A stretch of DNA of 64,000 bases, taken from the NCBI RefSeq assembly GCF_004353185.1, contig NZ_SMUS01000016.1:23433-87432 (forward strand), written 5' to 3'. A program made the position numbers and the translations under genes. This document shows positions 44,765-55,522 of this stretch, in pieces (position 1 is the first letter of the stretch; each line of letters begins with the position of its first letter). The notes under the pieces are model-generated. The model worked only from the letters and a program-made list of their open reading frames with translations, did not search any database and was not told the DNA's origin. Source of the DNA: Clostridium cuniculi (GTDB taxonomy: Bacteria; Bacillota; Clostridia; Clostridiales; Clostridiaceae).

Positions 44765-46426
44765 ATGTCAACTGAAATTAATTCTTCTAATTTTATAAGA
44801 AATATAATAGTAGATGATTTAGAAAGCGGAAAACACAAAGAAATAATAACTCGTTTCCCACCAGAACCAAATGGATATCTTCATATAGGTCATGCAAAAT
44901 CTATACTTTTAAACTTTGGTTTAGCTGAAGAATTCAAAGGAAAAACTCATCTTAGATTTGATGATACTAACCCAGTAAAAGAAGATACTGAATATGTTGA
45001 ATCAATAAAAGAAGATGTAAAATGGCTTGGTGGAAACTGGGATGAACTTTATTTTGCATCAAACTATTTTGATGAAATGTACGATAGAGCTGTTCTTTTA
45101 ATAAAGAAAGGATTAGCTTATGTTTGTGACTTAACTCCAGAAGAAGCTAAAGAATATAGAGGTACTTTAACTCAACCAGGTAAGGAAAGTCCATATAGAA
45201 ATAGATCTGTAGAAGAAAACTTAGATTTATTTGAAAGAATGAAGAATGGTGAATTTAAAGATGGAGAAAAAGTTTTAAGAGCTAAGATTGATATGTCTTC
45301 TCCTAATATGAATATGAGAGATCCTATTATCTATAGAATTGCACATGCAACTCACCATAATACAGGAGATAAATGGTGCATCTATCCTATGTATGACTTT
45401 GCTCATCCATTAGAAGATGCTATAGAAAAAGTAACTCACTCTATTTGTACTTTAGAATTTGAAGATCATAGACCTCTTTATGATTGGGTTGTTAGAGAAT
45501 GTGAAATGGAATCTCAACCTAGACAAATCGAATTTGCTAGATTAAACATGACTAATACAGTTATGAGTAAAAGAAAACTTAAACAATTAGTTGATGAAGG
45601 TATTGTTGATGGATGGGATGATCCTAGAATGCCTACTATCTCAGGTTTAAGAAGAAGAGGATGTACTCCAGAAGCTTTAAAGAACTTCTGTGCTGCAATT
45701 GGTGTTGCTAAAGCTAACTCTACAGTAGATTCTCAAATGCTTGATTATTTTGTAAGAGAAGATTTACAAATGAAAGCACCTAATGCAATGGCAGTTTTAA
45801 GACCTTTAAAATTAGTTATTACTAATTATCCAGAAGGGCAAACTGAAATGCTTGAAGTTAGCAATAATGCTAAGGATGAATCTTTTGGTAAGAGATTGGT
45901 TCCATTCTCAAGAGAATTATATGTTGAACAAGAAGACTTCATGGAAGTTCCAATAAAGAAATATTTCAGATTATTCCCTGGAAATGAAGTTAGATTAATG
46001 GGAGCTTACTTTGTTAAGTGTAACGAAGTAATTAAAGATGAAAATGGTAATGTAACTGAAATCCACTGTACTTATGATCCTGAAACTAAGAGTGGTTCTG
46101 GATTTACAGGAAGAAAAGTTAAAGGAACTATTCATTGGGTAGATGCAAATAATTGTGTACCTGCTGAATTCAGATTATATGAACCTTTAATTTTAGATGA
46201 TGCTCCTGAAAATGAAGGAAAGCACTTCTTAGAACAAATAAATCCAAATTCTATGGAAGTTTTACAAGGATTTATAGAACCAACAGCTGTAGAAAATGCT
46301 AAACCTCAAGATAAATTCCAAATGGTTAGAAATGGATTCTTTAACGTAGATCCTAAATATACTACACCTGAAAAGTTAGTATTTAATAGAATAGTTTCTT
46401 TAAAATCTTCATTTAAATTAAAATAA
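44765..46426 (+). CDS. glnS: Glutaminyl-tRNA synthetase
   Basis: A 553-aa class I synthetase: HIGH motif as HIGHAKS in [15 protein letters not shown], and KMSKS-like motif VMSKRKLK, with the GlnRS-type C-terminal double beta-barrel. The full-length GlnRS means Gln-tRNA can be made directly rather than only by transamidation. It also coexists with a GltX at 47.7 kb, consistent with discriminating enzymes. Start follows AGGAGAGGTAAACT. It is monocistronic and ends at its own terminator. Confidence 0.96.
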   Translation: MSTEINSSNFIRNIIVDDLESGKHKEIITRFPPEPNGYLHIGHAKSILLNFGLAEEFKGKTHLRFDDTNPVKEDTEYVESIKEDVKWLGGNWDELYFASNYFDEMYDRAVLLIKKGLAYVCDLTPEEAKEYRGTLTQPGKESPYRNRSVEENLDLFERMKNGEFKDGEKVLRAKIDMSSPNMNMRDPIIYRIAHATHHNTGDKWCIYPMYDFAHPLEDAIEKVTHSICTLEFEDHRPLYDWVVRECEMESQPRQIEFARLNMTNTVMSKRKLKQLVDEGIVDGWDDPRMPTISGLRRRGCTPEALKNFCAAIGVAKANSTVDSQMLDYFVREDLQMKAPNAMAVLRPLKLVITNYPEGQTEMLEVSNNAKDESFGKRLVPFSRELYVEQEDFMEVPIKKYFRLFPGNEVRLMGAYFVKCNEVIKDENGNVTEIHCTYDPETKSGSGFTGRKVKGTIHWVDANNCVPAEFRLYEPLILDDAPENEGKHFLEQINPNSMEVLQGFIEPTAVENAKPQDKFQMVRNGFFNVDPKYTTPEKLVFNRIVSLKSSFKLK

Positions 46427-46454
46427 GAGAAAGGCAAATGCCTTTCTCTTATTT
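46421..46454 (+). terminator. Terminator after glnS
   Basis: A 16-bp perfect stem AAATAAGAGAAAGGCA/TGCCTTTCTCTTATTT that includes the glnS stop codon, then TTAATT. Confidence 0.85.
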
Positions 46455-46543
46455 TAATTAGGTATAGTGAGTGTCTTTGAGGTTTCATACACAGTAATCT
46501 TATAATTTTATAATCAGGTACACACAAGTCGCCACTTATATAA

Positions 46544-46741
46544 TCATTTTTTTAGAGTTCCTCTATCTTCATGGAACCCATAATCACCAGTCAAATCGTT
46601 TAATAAATTACAATCACAATCTATATCCCAATATTGAGAAGTTAAATGATTGTCTTCACTTTTATAGGTATAAAGATTCTTTTTGTCATTATCTATCCCA
46701 TCGGTCTGCCCTCCTAACACTCTTATCGATATTAGTTTGCA
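46544..46741 (-). pseudogene. Open 65-codon frame, possible gene remnant
   Basis: The minus strand has a frame of 65 codons bounded by stops with coding-like composition (GGQTDGIDNDKNLY, SQYWDIDCDCNLLND, GDYGFHEDRG). Its only possible start is a GTG at 46720 with no ribosome site. It lies in a 380-base gap otherwise without genes. It may be the remnant of a deleted gene; I do not recognise the family. Confidence 0.35.
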
Positions 46742-46804
46742 CTATATTATTATTTTAATACTAGTACTTATTACTATAATTCTAAAAAATTATATTTTAC
46801 TAAC

Positions 46805-47008
46805 TTAACTCCATTGATTATTAGTTGCAGTTTTTTCTTGCTTTTCACATTTACATTTATCAGTAATAGTTGATTTTACACTTGCAGGTGATGCCCATTG
46901 ATTATTTACTGCAGATTTGGGTGCACCACTATTACATCCACATCCACAAGTAGATTTACAAGAATTTTTTTCCTCTGTATGACATCCACAGTTTGAATGT
47001 TTATCCAT
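46805..47008 (-). CDS. Small Cys-rich protein, metallothionein-like
   Basis: A 67-aa hydrophilic protein with eight cysteines, mostly as CGC, CGCGC and CKC clusters, typical of metal-thiolate binding. Its second half has the motif NNQW twice (AVNNQWASP and ATNNQWS). The ATG at 47008 follows GGAGG at eight bases; a longer reading frame upstream has no site. No known family is recognised; a metallothionein or spore-coat-like role is possible. Confidence 0.65.
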   Translation of the reverse strand: MDKHSNCGCHTEEKNSCKSTCGCGCNSGAPKSAVNNQWASPASVKSTITDKCKCEKQEKTATNNQWS

Positions 47009-47235
47009 AACACTTACCTCCAATGTCCTATTGAATTTAGTCCTGATACAGCCAAGTCTATTACTTAGTTCTACCACCACTACAATAATAGTTTGTACAT
47101 TATCACTACTTTGATACCTTGTATTAATTGTTGCTATTAGCAGTACACTCTCATTTTTTCTATAATATAATCTAGTTTATTTTTTTACCCAATGTAAATT
47201 AAATTTAGCATATCTAATAATATTTCTATAAAAGA

Positions 47236-47302
47236 AAAACTCCCTATTTTTGAGTAGTCTCTGTCTACTTAACAGAAGACTATTCATTTTATAGAGAGTT
47301 TT
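47236..47302 (-). terminator. Compound hairpin after the Gln/Asn-rich gene
   Basis: Outer stem AAAACTCCCTAT with ATAGAGAGTTTT, and an inner stem around GAGTAGTCT/AGACTATTC. It lies just downstream of the small gene at 47.3 kb. Confidence 0.6.
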
Positions 47303-47315
47303 ACTTTTCAATATT

Positions 47316-47570
47316 TTATTGCATAGAATTTTGATTTGAATTTTGTTGAGCTTTTTTATATGCATCAATATTTGAATCAATTTGAGCACTACTCATCCCA
47401 TTTTGCATAGCATTTTGATTATTGTAACTGCTTTGCATATTGTTTTGTTGTTGTGGTTGCTGAGATTGTTGTGCATTGCTATTCATGCTTTGAGCACTAC
47501 TGCTCATACCTTGTTGTGCATTATTACTCATAGCTGAATTATTTTGATTTTGCTTATTCATATTGTTCAT
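47316..47570 (-). CDS. Small Gln/Asn/Met-rich low-complexity protein
   Basis: An 84-aa protein almost wholly made of Gln, Asn, Ser and Met (NNMNKQNQNNSAMSNNAQQG and so on), with a more ordinary tail IDSNIDAYKKAQQNSNQ. No membrane segment or signal. The ATG at 47570 follows GGAGG seven bases upstream. Such proteins are often spore or surface-associated in clostridia; the function here is unknown. It is next to the Cys-rich protein on the same strand. Confidence 0.65.
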   Translation of the reverse strand: MNNMNKQNQNNSAMSNNAQQGMSSSAQSMNSNAQQSQQPQQQNNMQSSYNNQNAMQNGMSSAQIDSNIDAYKKAQQNSNQNSMQ

Positions 47571-47692
47571 AATATTACCTCCAATTATATTTTTCGGTAT
47601 TATTTTATGAATTTTAAACCATATAATACATGCCAATATATTCAGCTTAAGTTTAATTTTGTAATGTAATATAATAAATAAATTTTAATATA

Positions 47693-47724
47693 AAAGTGCT
47701 GTATTATATTTAATACAGCACTTT
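47693..47724 (-). terminator. Terminator after gltX
   Basis: A 14-bp perfect stem AAAGTGCTGTATTA/TAATACAGCACTTT with a 4-base loop. Confidence 0.85.
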
Positions 47725-47728
47725 ACTA

Positions 47729-49390
47729 TTATAAGCTTAAAAACTTATTAAATCTTTCTCTAACTCTTTCTTCTCCCATAATTTGCATTATAGTATAAAG
47801 ATCTGGAGTATTTGTTCTATGTGATAATGCACTTCTTACAGCTCCTGCAACATCAGAAATCATACCCTTATATGCATCTGGATTAGCCTTGAATTCTTTT
47901 CTATTTGCACAATATCCAAGCTCTGCTCCAATTACTTTTAATTCTTCAAACCAATTTTCTTGGCTTCCTATATTGAAAGTAAATTTCTTTGCATATTCTT
48001 CAATTATAGCTTTAGCATTTTCTAAAGATAAAGTCTTTGGTAATTCTACTTGTTCAGCAGTTTCATTATAGAATAATTCATCAAAGAAGTAGAATATTTT
48101 ATCTTTAACTTCATCCCATTTAGCAAAGTCTTTTCTTGGCTTTGGACCTTCTTTATCTATATTAAATATTTCTCTAGCCATAGCTTCATTTGAAGTTACT
48201 AAGTTATACATTTCTTCGTCATATTGCTTAGCCCATGCAGTATATTGTTCATATACTTTATCAGCTGGCATTCTAGCTATAACATCTTTAGAAACGTCAT
48301 TTAATTTTACTAAATCAAATAATGCTCCACTCTTACTCATTTTTTCTAAAGCAACATGGAATTCATGGTAATCAGCAGTTGGATTTTCTGCTCTCCATTC
48401 TTCATAGCTTGAATTTACTATGTTTAATAAGTATTCAATAACACATACTACTGGATATCCAACTTCATTATAGTAAGAAACAGCTGCTTCAGCATCTTTT
48501 CTCTTAGAAAGCTTTCTCTTAGATCCACCTTCTTGTTTCATTATTGTTGGAATATGAGCATAGTTTGGTCTTTCAAATCCTAATACTTCAAATAATTGAA
48601 CGTGTATTGGAAGCGATGATAACCATTCTTCTCCTCTTATTACATCAGTAGTTCTCATTAAATAGTCATCTATTGCATGTGCAAAGTGATATGTTGGAAG
48701 TCCATCACCTTTTATTAAAACTACGTCTTGATTATTTTCTGGGAAAGATATATCTCCCTTTATTAAATCGTGGAATTCTACTCTATTTTCAATATTTCCT
48801 GGTGATTTTAATCTTAAAATATAAGCTTCACCATTGTTTATTCTTTCAATAGCTTCTTCTTCAGTAATATTTCTGTATTTAGCATATTCTCCATAGTATC
48901 CTGGAGTTATTTTATTAGCAATTTGTTCTTCTCTTAATGCTGCTAATTCTTCTGGAGTACAGAAATCTGGGTATGCTAAACCTTTTAATAATAAATCCTT
49001 AGCAAAAGTTCTGTATATTTCAGCTCTTTCACTTTGTCTGTATGGACCATATTCACCTTTTGAAGTTTCTTGACCAGTCATTCCTTCGCTGAAGTCCATT
49101 CCAAAGTTGTGCATAGTTGCGATTGTATCTTCAATAGCACCTTCAACTTCTCTTTTTTGGTCTGTATCTTCTATTCTTAAATAGAAAACTCCTTCACTTT
49201 GACTTGCTAATCTTTCATTGATTAATGCAGCAAAAACTCCACCTATATGTTGGAATCCTGTTGGTGATGGTGCATATCTAGTTACTCTAGCACCTTCTTT
49301 TAAGTTTCTTTTTGGATATTTTGCTATATAATATTCTCTATCATGTTCAACATTAGGGAATATTATTTCAGCTAACTTTTCAAATGCCAT
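47729..49390 (-). CDS. gltX: Glutamyl-tRNA synthetase
   Basis: A 553-aa class I synthetase with the HIGH-type motif in [23 protein letters not shown] and the KMSKS-type motif KRKLSKRKD. The long form with its insertions is the clostridial type. The ATG at 49390 (MAFEKLAEI) follows GGAGAATTAAAT; an upstream in-frame ATG lies in the T-box leader and is unlikely. It is preceded by a Glu-specific T-box leader. Confidence 0.94.
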   Translation of the reverse strand: MAFEKLAEIIFPNVEHDREYYIAKYPKRNLKEGARVTRYAPSPTGFQHIGGVFAALINERLASQSEGVFYLRIEDTDQKREVEGAIEDTIATMHNFGMDFSEGMTGQETSKGEYGPYRQSERAEIYRTFAKDLLLKGLAYPDFCTPEELAALREEQIANKITPGYYGEYAKYRNITEEEAIERINNGEAYILRLKSPGNIENRVEFHDLIKGDISFPENNQDVVLIKGDGLPTYHFAHAIDDYLMRTTDVIRGEEWLSSLPIHVQLFEVLGFERPNYAHIPTIMKQEGGSKRKLSKRKDAEAAVSYYNEVGYPVVCVIEYLLNIVNSSYEEWRAENPTADYHEFHVALEKMSKSGALFDLVKLNDVSKDVIARMPADKVYEQYTAWAKQYDEEMYNLVTSNEAMAREIFNIDKEGPKPRKDFAKWDEVKDKIFYFFDELFYNETAEQVELPKTLSLENAKAIIEEYAKKFTFNIGSQENWFEELKVIGAELGYCANRKEFKANPDAYKGMISDVAGAVRSALSHRTNTPDLYTIMQIMGEERVRERFNKFLSL

Positions 49391-49466
49391 ATTTAATTCT
49401 CCTTTATATATAATGTAAAAAAATGGCTGTTCCCCGGAGGCACACCCATTTATATCCAAATAAAAA

Positions 49467-49501
49467 AGTTTCCATCCTAAATATTATTAGGACGAAAACT
49501 T
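49467..49501 (-). terminator. T-box terminator (gltX)
   Basis: Stem AAGTTTTCGTCCTAA with TTAGGATGGAAACTT and a T6 run on the minus strand, overlapping the T-box antiterminator partner. Confidence 0.85.
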
Positions 49502-49680
49502 ATATTCCGCGTTACCACCTAAATTGGTTAATATAAATTATTAACCCACTCAAATACTTATTAATTTTTATTGCTCCAAGGTTTCCTTCAATAGTTTTAA
49601 ATTTTAGGCTTACACCATCCCTAAATCGCTTTAAATTAAAATTCTATTTACTGCTCCTCTTCAGCGCAATTACTATATTA
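49467..49680 (-). promoter_or_regulatory. T-box leader of gltX, Glu specifier
   Basis: The minus strand has Stem I starting GAAGAGGAGCAG, the specifier loop TTGAAG-GAA-ACC (glutamate codon GAA at 49583-49585) and the T-box TTTAGGTGGTAACGCGG, then a terminator. The specifier sits exactly where the Thr codon sits in the thrS leader. Confidence 0.9.
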
Positions 49681-49875
49681 TTTTTAACAATTTACAAATT
49701 AATTATACAGATTCAAATTATTATTGTAAAGTATTTATACTATTTCACTTAATTTATTCATTATTATCCATAAAATATTATATCAATAAAATGTATTATA
49801 TAAAAAACAAATATAAATGGAATTATCATAAACGATAATTCCATTTATATCTATTGAAAATCAATTTACTTTTTA

Positions 49876-51183
49876 TTATCTTACTGCAAAATATATTATA
49901 AATAATACCGCTAAAACATACATAACTGGATGTATTTTTTTAGCTTTTCCTTTAAATATCATAAGAACTACATATGATAAAAATCCGAATGCTATACCTT
50001 CCCCAATGCTATAAGTTAAAGGCATTAATATTACAGTAAAAAATGATGAAATTGAAACTTCTGGTTTATCCCATTCAATTTCCTTAAGATTACTACACAT
50101 TAATGATCCAACTAAAATAAGAGCTGGTGCCGTTACTGCCGAAGTAATTACTGTAAGTAGTGGTGAGAAGAATAATGAAATTAAAAATAATATTCCTACT
50201 ACAACACTTGAGAATCCTGTTTTTGCTCCTACTGCTACTCCTGATAATGATTCAACATAAGAAGTAGTATTAGTAGTTCCAAATATTGATCCTATACAAG
50301 TAGCAACTGAATCTGCAAGTAATGCCTTAGATCCATTTTCAACTGAACCATCTTTTTTAAGTAATCCAATCTTTGAACCAACTGCAACTAATGTACCTGC
50401 TGTATCAAAGAAATCCATAAATAAGAAAGTAAAAATAACTAATATCATTTGTGGATTAAATATATTTCCTATGTTTTGAAGTGCAACTCCAAATGTAGGT
50501 GCCATTGATGGTGGCATTGATATTATTGAAGTTGGAACATCTATTAATCCAAATATCATTCCAACAACTACAGTTGCTGCCATTCCAATAAATATTGCTA
50601 TATTAGATCCTCTAACCATTAATATTGATATTACAATAAGTCCAAATATTGAAAGTAATACTGTTGGATTTGTTAAATCTCCAAGTCCTACAAATGTTGC
50701 TTCATTTGCTACAACTATTCCTGCATTTTTTAAACCAATAAAAGCTATAAATAATCCGATTCCTGCGCTTACAGCTAATTTTAAATTTGTTGGTATTGCT
50801 TTAATAATTAACTCTCTTAATCCTGTTGCTGATATTATTAAAAATATAATACCTGATGCAAGTACTCCTGATAATGCTGTTTGCCAAGGAATGTCCATTC
50901 CTATACATACACTATACGCAAAGAATGCATTTAATCCTACTCCTGGTGCTAATCCCATTGGAAACTTTGCAAATATCCCCATTATTAATGTACCAATTGC
51001 TCCAGATAATGCTGTTGCAACAAAGACACTTTTTTCTGGCATCCCTGCTTCTGCTAAAACACTAGGAATTAAAAATAATGCATATGCCATTGTTAAAAAT
51101 GTCGTTATTCCTGCTATTGTTTCTGTTCTGAAACTTGTCTCTTTTTCTTGAAAATTAAAATATCTAGATATGAAACTTGTCAT
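49876..51183 (-). CDS. NCS2/AzgA-family purine permease
   Basis: A 435-aa transporter with about 13 membrane helices and signatures of the hypoxanthine/guanine/adenine branch (GITTFLTMAYALFLIPSVL, FPMGLAPGVGLNAFFAY, FDTAGTLVAVG). ATG at 51183 follows GGAGGAG; an earlier in-frame start lacks a site. The guanine riboswitch upstream fits a guanine/hypoxanthine importer that is shut off when guanine is plentiful. Confidence 0.92.
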   Translation of the reverse strand: MTSFISRYFNFQEKETSFRTETIAGITTFLTMAYALFLIPSVLAEAGMPEKSVFVATALSGAIGTLIMGIFAKFPMGLAPGVGLNAFFAYSVCIGMDIPWQTALSGVLASGIIFLIISATGLRELIIKAIPTNLKLAVSAGIGLFIAFIGLKNAGIVVANEATFVGLGDLTNPTVLLSIFGLIVISILMVRGSNIAIFIGMAATVVVGMIFGLIDVPTSIISMPPSMAPTFGVALQNIGNIFNPQMILVIFTFLFMDFFDTAGTLVAVGSKIGLLKKDGSVENGSKALLADSVATCIGSIFGTTNTTSYVESLSGVAVGAKTGFSSVVVGILFLISLFFSPLLTVITSAVTAPALILVGSLMCSNLKEIEWDKPEVSISSFFTVILMPLTYSIGEGIAFGFLSYVVLMIFKGKAKKIHPVMYVLAVLFIIYFAVR

Positions 51184-51327
51184 TTGCTTACTCCTCCATG
51201 CATTTTTCTGTAATCGCAATATTTATCGCATGTTGAGCATAAAATTTAATATGTAAATTAGTGAATATTTTTTATTTATATGTTTAATATACTATTTAGA
51301 TTTGATTATTACATTTTATATAAAACA

Positions 51328-51396
51328 TATCGTAGTCAAATCCTTTATGGTGATTTGGTAGAAACTGTTGGACCCTATCTCCAACTTTATACGATA
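51328..51396 (-). promoter_or_regulatory. Guanine-class purine riboswitch
   Basis: On the minus strand P1 TATCGTA/TACGATA encloses P2 GTTGGA/TCCAAC with loop GATAGGG, the joint AGTTTCTACC, and P3 AAATC/GATTT. The specificity base at J3/1 reads C in GACTACG, so guanine rather than adenine. About 100 bases lie between it and the permease gene; the terminator part was not resolved. Confidence 0.9.
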
Positions 51397-51580
51397 AACA
51401 CGATTACCTTTTTTAATTATATGAATAATATTAATACAAATACGAATATTTGTCCATATTTTTTAGTTATTTTTCATAAATATCGCTTTTTTTTCATGTA
51501 AACGTTCGTGTTTTTTCTTTTTAATATTAAATTAATATTATATACTAATAAATATTTAACCTTTATTTATATATAAAATA

Positions 51581-51613
51581 AAAGACATACCTTGTATTTA
51601 AGATATGCCTTTT
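51581..51613 (-). terminator. Terminator after the second CPBP gene
   Basis: An imperfect stem (AAAGACATACCTT with AAGATATGCCTTT, two mismatches) about 35 bases after the stop codon. Confidence 0.6.
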
Positions 51614-51647
51614 AAAAATATTATAGTAATTCTTATTTTTATTTAAC

Positions 51648-52571
51648 CTACATAAACAATATAGATACCATAGAAAACAAACAAATTACTACATATAATA
51701 TCATTCCTACATTAACCCAAATAGTTTTAAATGCAGTTCCTTTTTCTAATTTAATTTCACCATCTAATAATGATATATTTTTTCTATTTTTTATTAATAA
51801 TACTAAACCTATTATTACTATTGCTAATAATACAAGACCTACACATCCAGCAACTACTATATTACTACCATCACCAATGGCTGCTGGTAAAATAACGCCT
51901 CCCATTATATTTACAACTATATGTAGTATTATTGAATATTTTATAGTTCCTGTTTTTAATGCAACATAAGCAAAAATCATACCTAATGCTACCGCATAGA
52001 AAAATTGTGAGAAGTTTGCATGAAATAATCCAAATAATATTGCAGTTGTTATTATTGCAACTTTATCACCATATCTTCTTAGCTTATTTAACATTACACC
52101 TCTAAACATCATCTCCTCAATTATAGGTGATAATATTCCTGCAAAAATTAATGACCATATCCAATTGCTTCCTTCAAGCATATTTACTAATGGATTTGTA
52201 ACTTCACTACCTTTAATTACTGCTATCAACATCATAAGAAGATTAGTCAAAAAATTAACTATATATACTATACTATAAGACATAAAACATATTTTTATAA
52301 CTTCAAAAACTCCAAGTGTTTTACTTTCTCTTTTTTCTTCTTCCGGTAAATTTTTAATCATAAGATAAAATACAGGAAATCCTATTAAATAAAAACTAAT
52401 TGCAATTGACGCATAATTTACCCAGGGCGCTGATAATAATTCTTGATTAATTACTGCAATAACTCCAAAAAACATTACTTGAATTATACTCACCAAAATC
52501 ATTGTAACAAAAGTAGCAAGTCCAATTCTATTAAATACCTTTTTATTATCTACTTTTACCTTTAATTCCAT
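51648..52571 (-). CDS. CPBP-family intramembrane protease
   Basis: A 307-aa polytopic protein with the two CPBP motifs, EEMMFRGVML and FGLFHANFSQFFYAVALGM, in membrane helices. It is unrelated in detail to the copy at 43.2 kb (low similarity outside motifs). Start follows GGAGAGAGGTATAT-like sequence. It is monocistronic between the guanine riboswitch region and the ilv operon. Substrate unknown. Confidence 0.88.
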   Translation of the reverse strand: MELKVKVDNKKVFNRIGLATFVTMILVSIIQVMFFGVIAVINQELLSAPWVNYASIAISFYLIGFPVFYLMIKNLPEEEKRESKTLGVFEVIKICFMSYSIVYIVNFLTNLLMMLIAVIKGSEVTNPLVNMLEGSNWIWSLIFAGILSPIIEEMMFRGVMLNKLRRYGDKVAIITTAILFGLFHANFSQFFYAVALGMIFAYVALKTGTIKYSIILHIVVNIMGGVILPAAIGDGSNIVVAGCVGLVLLAIVIIGLVLLIKNRKNISLLDGEIKLEKGTAFKTIWVNVGMILYVVICLFSMVSILFM

Positions 52572-52679
52572 ATACCTCTCTCCTCTAATTTATTCTTAGA
52601 ATTATACACCTAACATTTTACCATTAACTAACATAATTGAGAACTAACTTCCTAACAATTTGTAAAATGCTACAAAAAA

Positions 52680-52715
52680 AAGAACCACATTCTTAATATT
52701 AAAAATGTGATTCTT
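52680..52715 (-). terminator. Terminator of the ilv-leu operon
   Basis: AAGAATCACATT with AATGTGGTTCTT, followed by a T8 run on the minus strand, about 20 bases after the ilvC stop. Confidence 0.88.
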
Positions 52716-52736
52716 AACATCTGTAAGATTAATTTA

Positions 52737-53744
<1,008 letters not shown>

Positions 53745-53817
53745 TCATACCCCCGATTTATTTATATTCTTTATTTATTAAAATTTGCTACCATTATTCC
53801 TATGATAGTAATTTAGA

Positions 53818-55500
53818 TTAACATTCTAAGTCTTCTTCATTTATTATTTGATGAATTGGTGCACCTGGTGCAACCATAGGAAATACTTTTTTATCACTAT
53901 CTATCCTATAATCAATAATTACAGGTTTATTTATAGCTAATGCTTCATTTAATACATTTTCCAACTCATCTCTCTTTTCAACTCTAAATCCAACTCCTCC
54001 AAAAGCTTCTGCAAGTTTAACAAAATCAGTTGCTCTATCTAGAGTAGTTTGTGAATACCTTGCTTCATAGAAAAGGCTTTGCCATTGTCTAACCATTCCT
54101 AACGCGTTATTATTCATTACAATAATTTTAATTGGAATATTATATTTAACTGCTGTTGCAAACTCATTACAATTCATACCAAAGCTTCCATCCCCAGCAA
54201 TATTAAATACAGTTTTTTCTGGGTTAGCAATCTTAGCTCCTATAGCAGCCCCTAATCCAAATCCCATTGTTCCAAGACCACCTGAAGATATTAATGTTCT
54301 AGGAGTTTTAAAGTTAAAAAATTGTGCTGTCCACATCTGATGTTGTCCAACTTCTGTTGCTATAATAAAATCCCCTTTATCCATATCACTAAGTTTTTCA
54401 AATAAAAATTTTGGAGTTAACTCTTCACCATTATCATTGTTATTTTTAGTTACAGCTAAAAGCTTCAAATCATCTACAGTATTTAACCACTCTTGATTCT
54501 TTTTATCATCTAATAAAGGTATTAATCTTTGTAATGCAACTTTTATATCACCTATAATAAATGAATCAACTTTTACATTTTTATTTACTTCAGCTGGATC
54601 AACATCTATTTGTATAACTTTAGCATTATTAATAAATTCTCTATCACTTATTACTCTATCGCTAAACCTTGCCCCTAACGCAATTATCAAATCACATTTT
54701 GTAGCTAAAATATTAGATGCATTACTTCCATGCATTCCTATCATACCTGTATTTAATCTATGTCCAGAAGGAATTGCCCCTCTACACATTAAGGTTGTTG
54801 CTACTGGTGCATTTAATTTTTCTGCAAAATTAATTAACTCCTCTGTAGCATTAGCATTAATAACTCCACCACCAGCATAAATAAGTGGTTTAGAAGATTC
54901 ATTTATATATTTTGCAACTTCTGCTAAAACATCTTCTGTTATATGCTTACTTTTAGGTTCAACCTCTAATGGTTTTAAATCTTTATATTCTGTTTTATTA
55001 GATGTTATATCTTTTGGTATATCTATTAGAACTGGTCCTGGCCTTCCTTCTCTAGCAATAAAAAATGCTTTTCTAATAGTTTCTTGTAAATTATTAATAT
55101 CCTTAACAATAAAATTATGTTTTGTTATCGGCATTGTTATTCCAGTTATATCAACCTCTTGAAAACTATCTTTCCCAAGTAAATCCTTAGAAACATTCCC
55201 TGTTATAGCAACTAAAGGAACAGAATCCATATAAGCTGTTGCTATTCCTGTAACAAGATTAGTTGCGCCTGGTCCTGATGTAGCTATACAAACACCTACT
55301 TTTCCAGTAGATCTTGCATATCCGTCTGCCGCATGAGCTGCACCTTGCTCATGACAGGATAAATAATGTTTTATTTTATCTTTATATTTGTATAAATAAT
55401 CATAAATATTTAATACTGCCCCTCCGGGGTATCCAAAAATAGTATCAACACCCTCGTTTAATAAAGATTTAACAAGAATTTCAGCCCCTGTTAATAACAC
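53818..55500 (-). CDS. ilvB: Acetolactate synthase large subunit
   Basis: A 560-aa ThDP enzyme with the catalytic Glu in SCHEQGAAHAADGYAR, the FAD/central domain and the ThDP motif GDGSFGMNCNEFATAVKYN, VRQWQ and related segments. With IlvN it forms the regulated enzyme for acetolactate and acetohydroxybutyrate. GTG start at 55500 follows GGGGGG. Its upstream space holds repeat element C instead of a tight ilvD-ilvB junction. Confidence 0.96.
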   Translation of the reverse strand: MLLTGAEILVKSLLNEGVDTIFGYPGGAVLNIYDYLYKYKDKIKHYLSCHEQGAAHAADGYARSTGKVGVCIATSGPGATNLVTGIATAYMDSVPLVAITGNVSKDLLGKDSFQEVDITGITMPITKHNFIVKDINNLQETIRKAFFIAREGRPGPVLIDIPKDITSNKTEYKDLKPLEVEPKSKHITEDVLAEVAKYINESSKPLIYAGGGVINANATEELINFAEKLNAPVATTLMCRGAIPSGHRLNTGMIGMHGSNASNILATKCDLIIALGARFSDRVISDREFINNAKVIQIDVDPAEVNKNVKVDSFIIGDIKVALQRLIPLLDDKKNQEWLNTVDDLKLLAVTKNNNDNGEELTPKFLFEKLSDMDKGDFIIATEVGQHQMWTAQFFNFKTPRTLISSGGLGTMGFGLGAAIGAKIANPEKTVFNIAGDGSFGMNCNEFATAVKYNIPIKIIVMNNNALGMVRQWQSLFYEARYSQTTLDRATDFVKLAEAFGGVGFRVEKRDELENVLNEALAINKPVIIDYRIDSDKKVFPMVAPGAPIHQIINEEDLEC

Positions 55501-55522
55501 TTAACTAACCCCCCTTTATTCA

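Noticed and set aside
47177..47389. 70-aa frame between the two low-complexity genes
   Set aside because: Overlaps the Gln/Asn-rich gene and a terminator hairpin; composition is non-coding.
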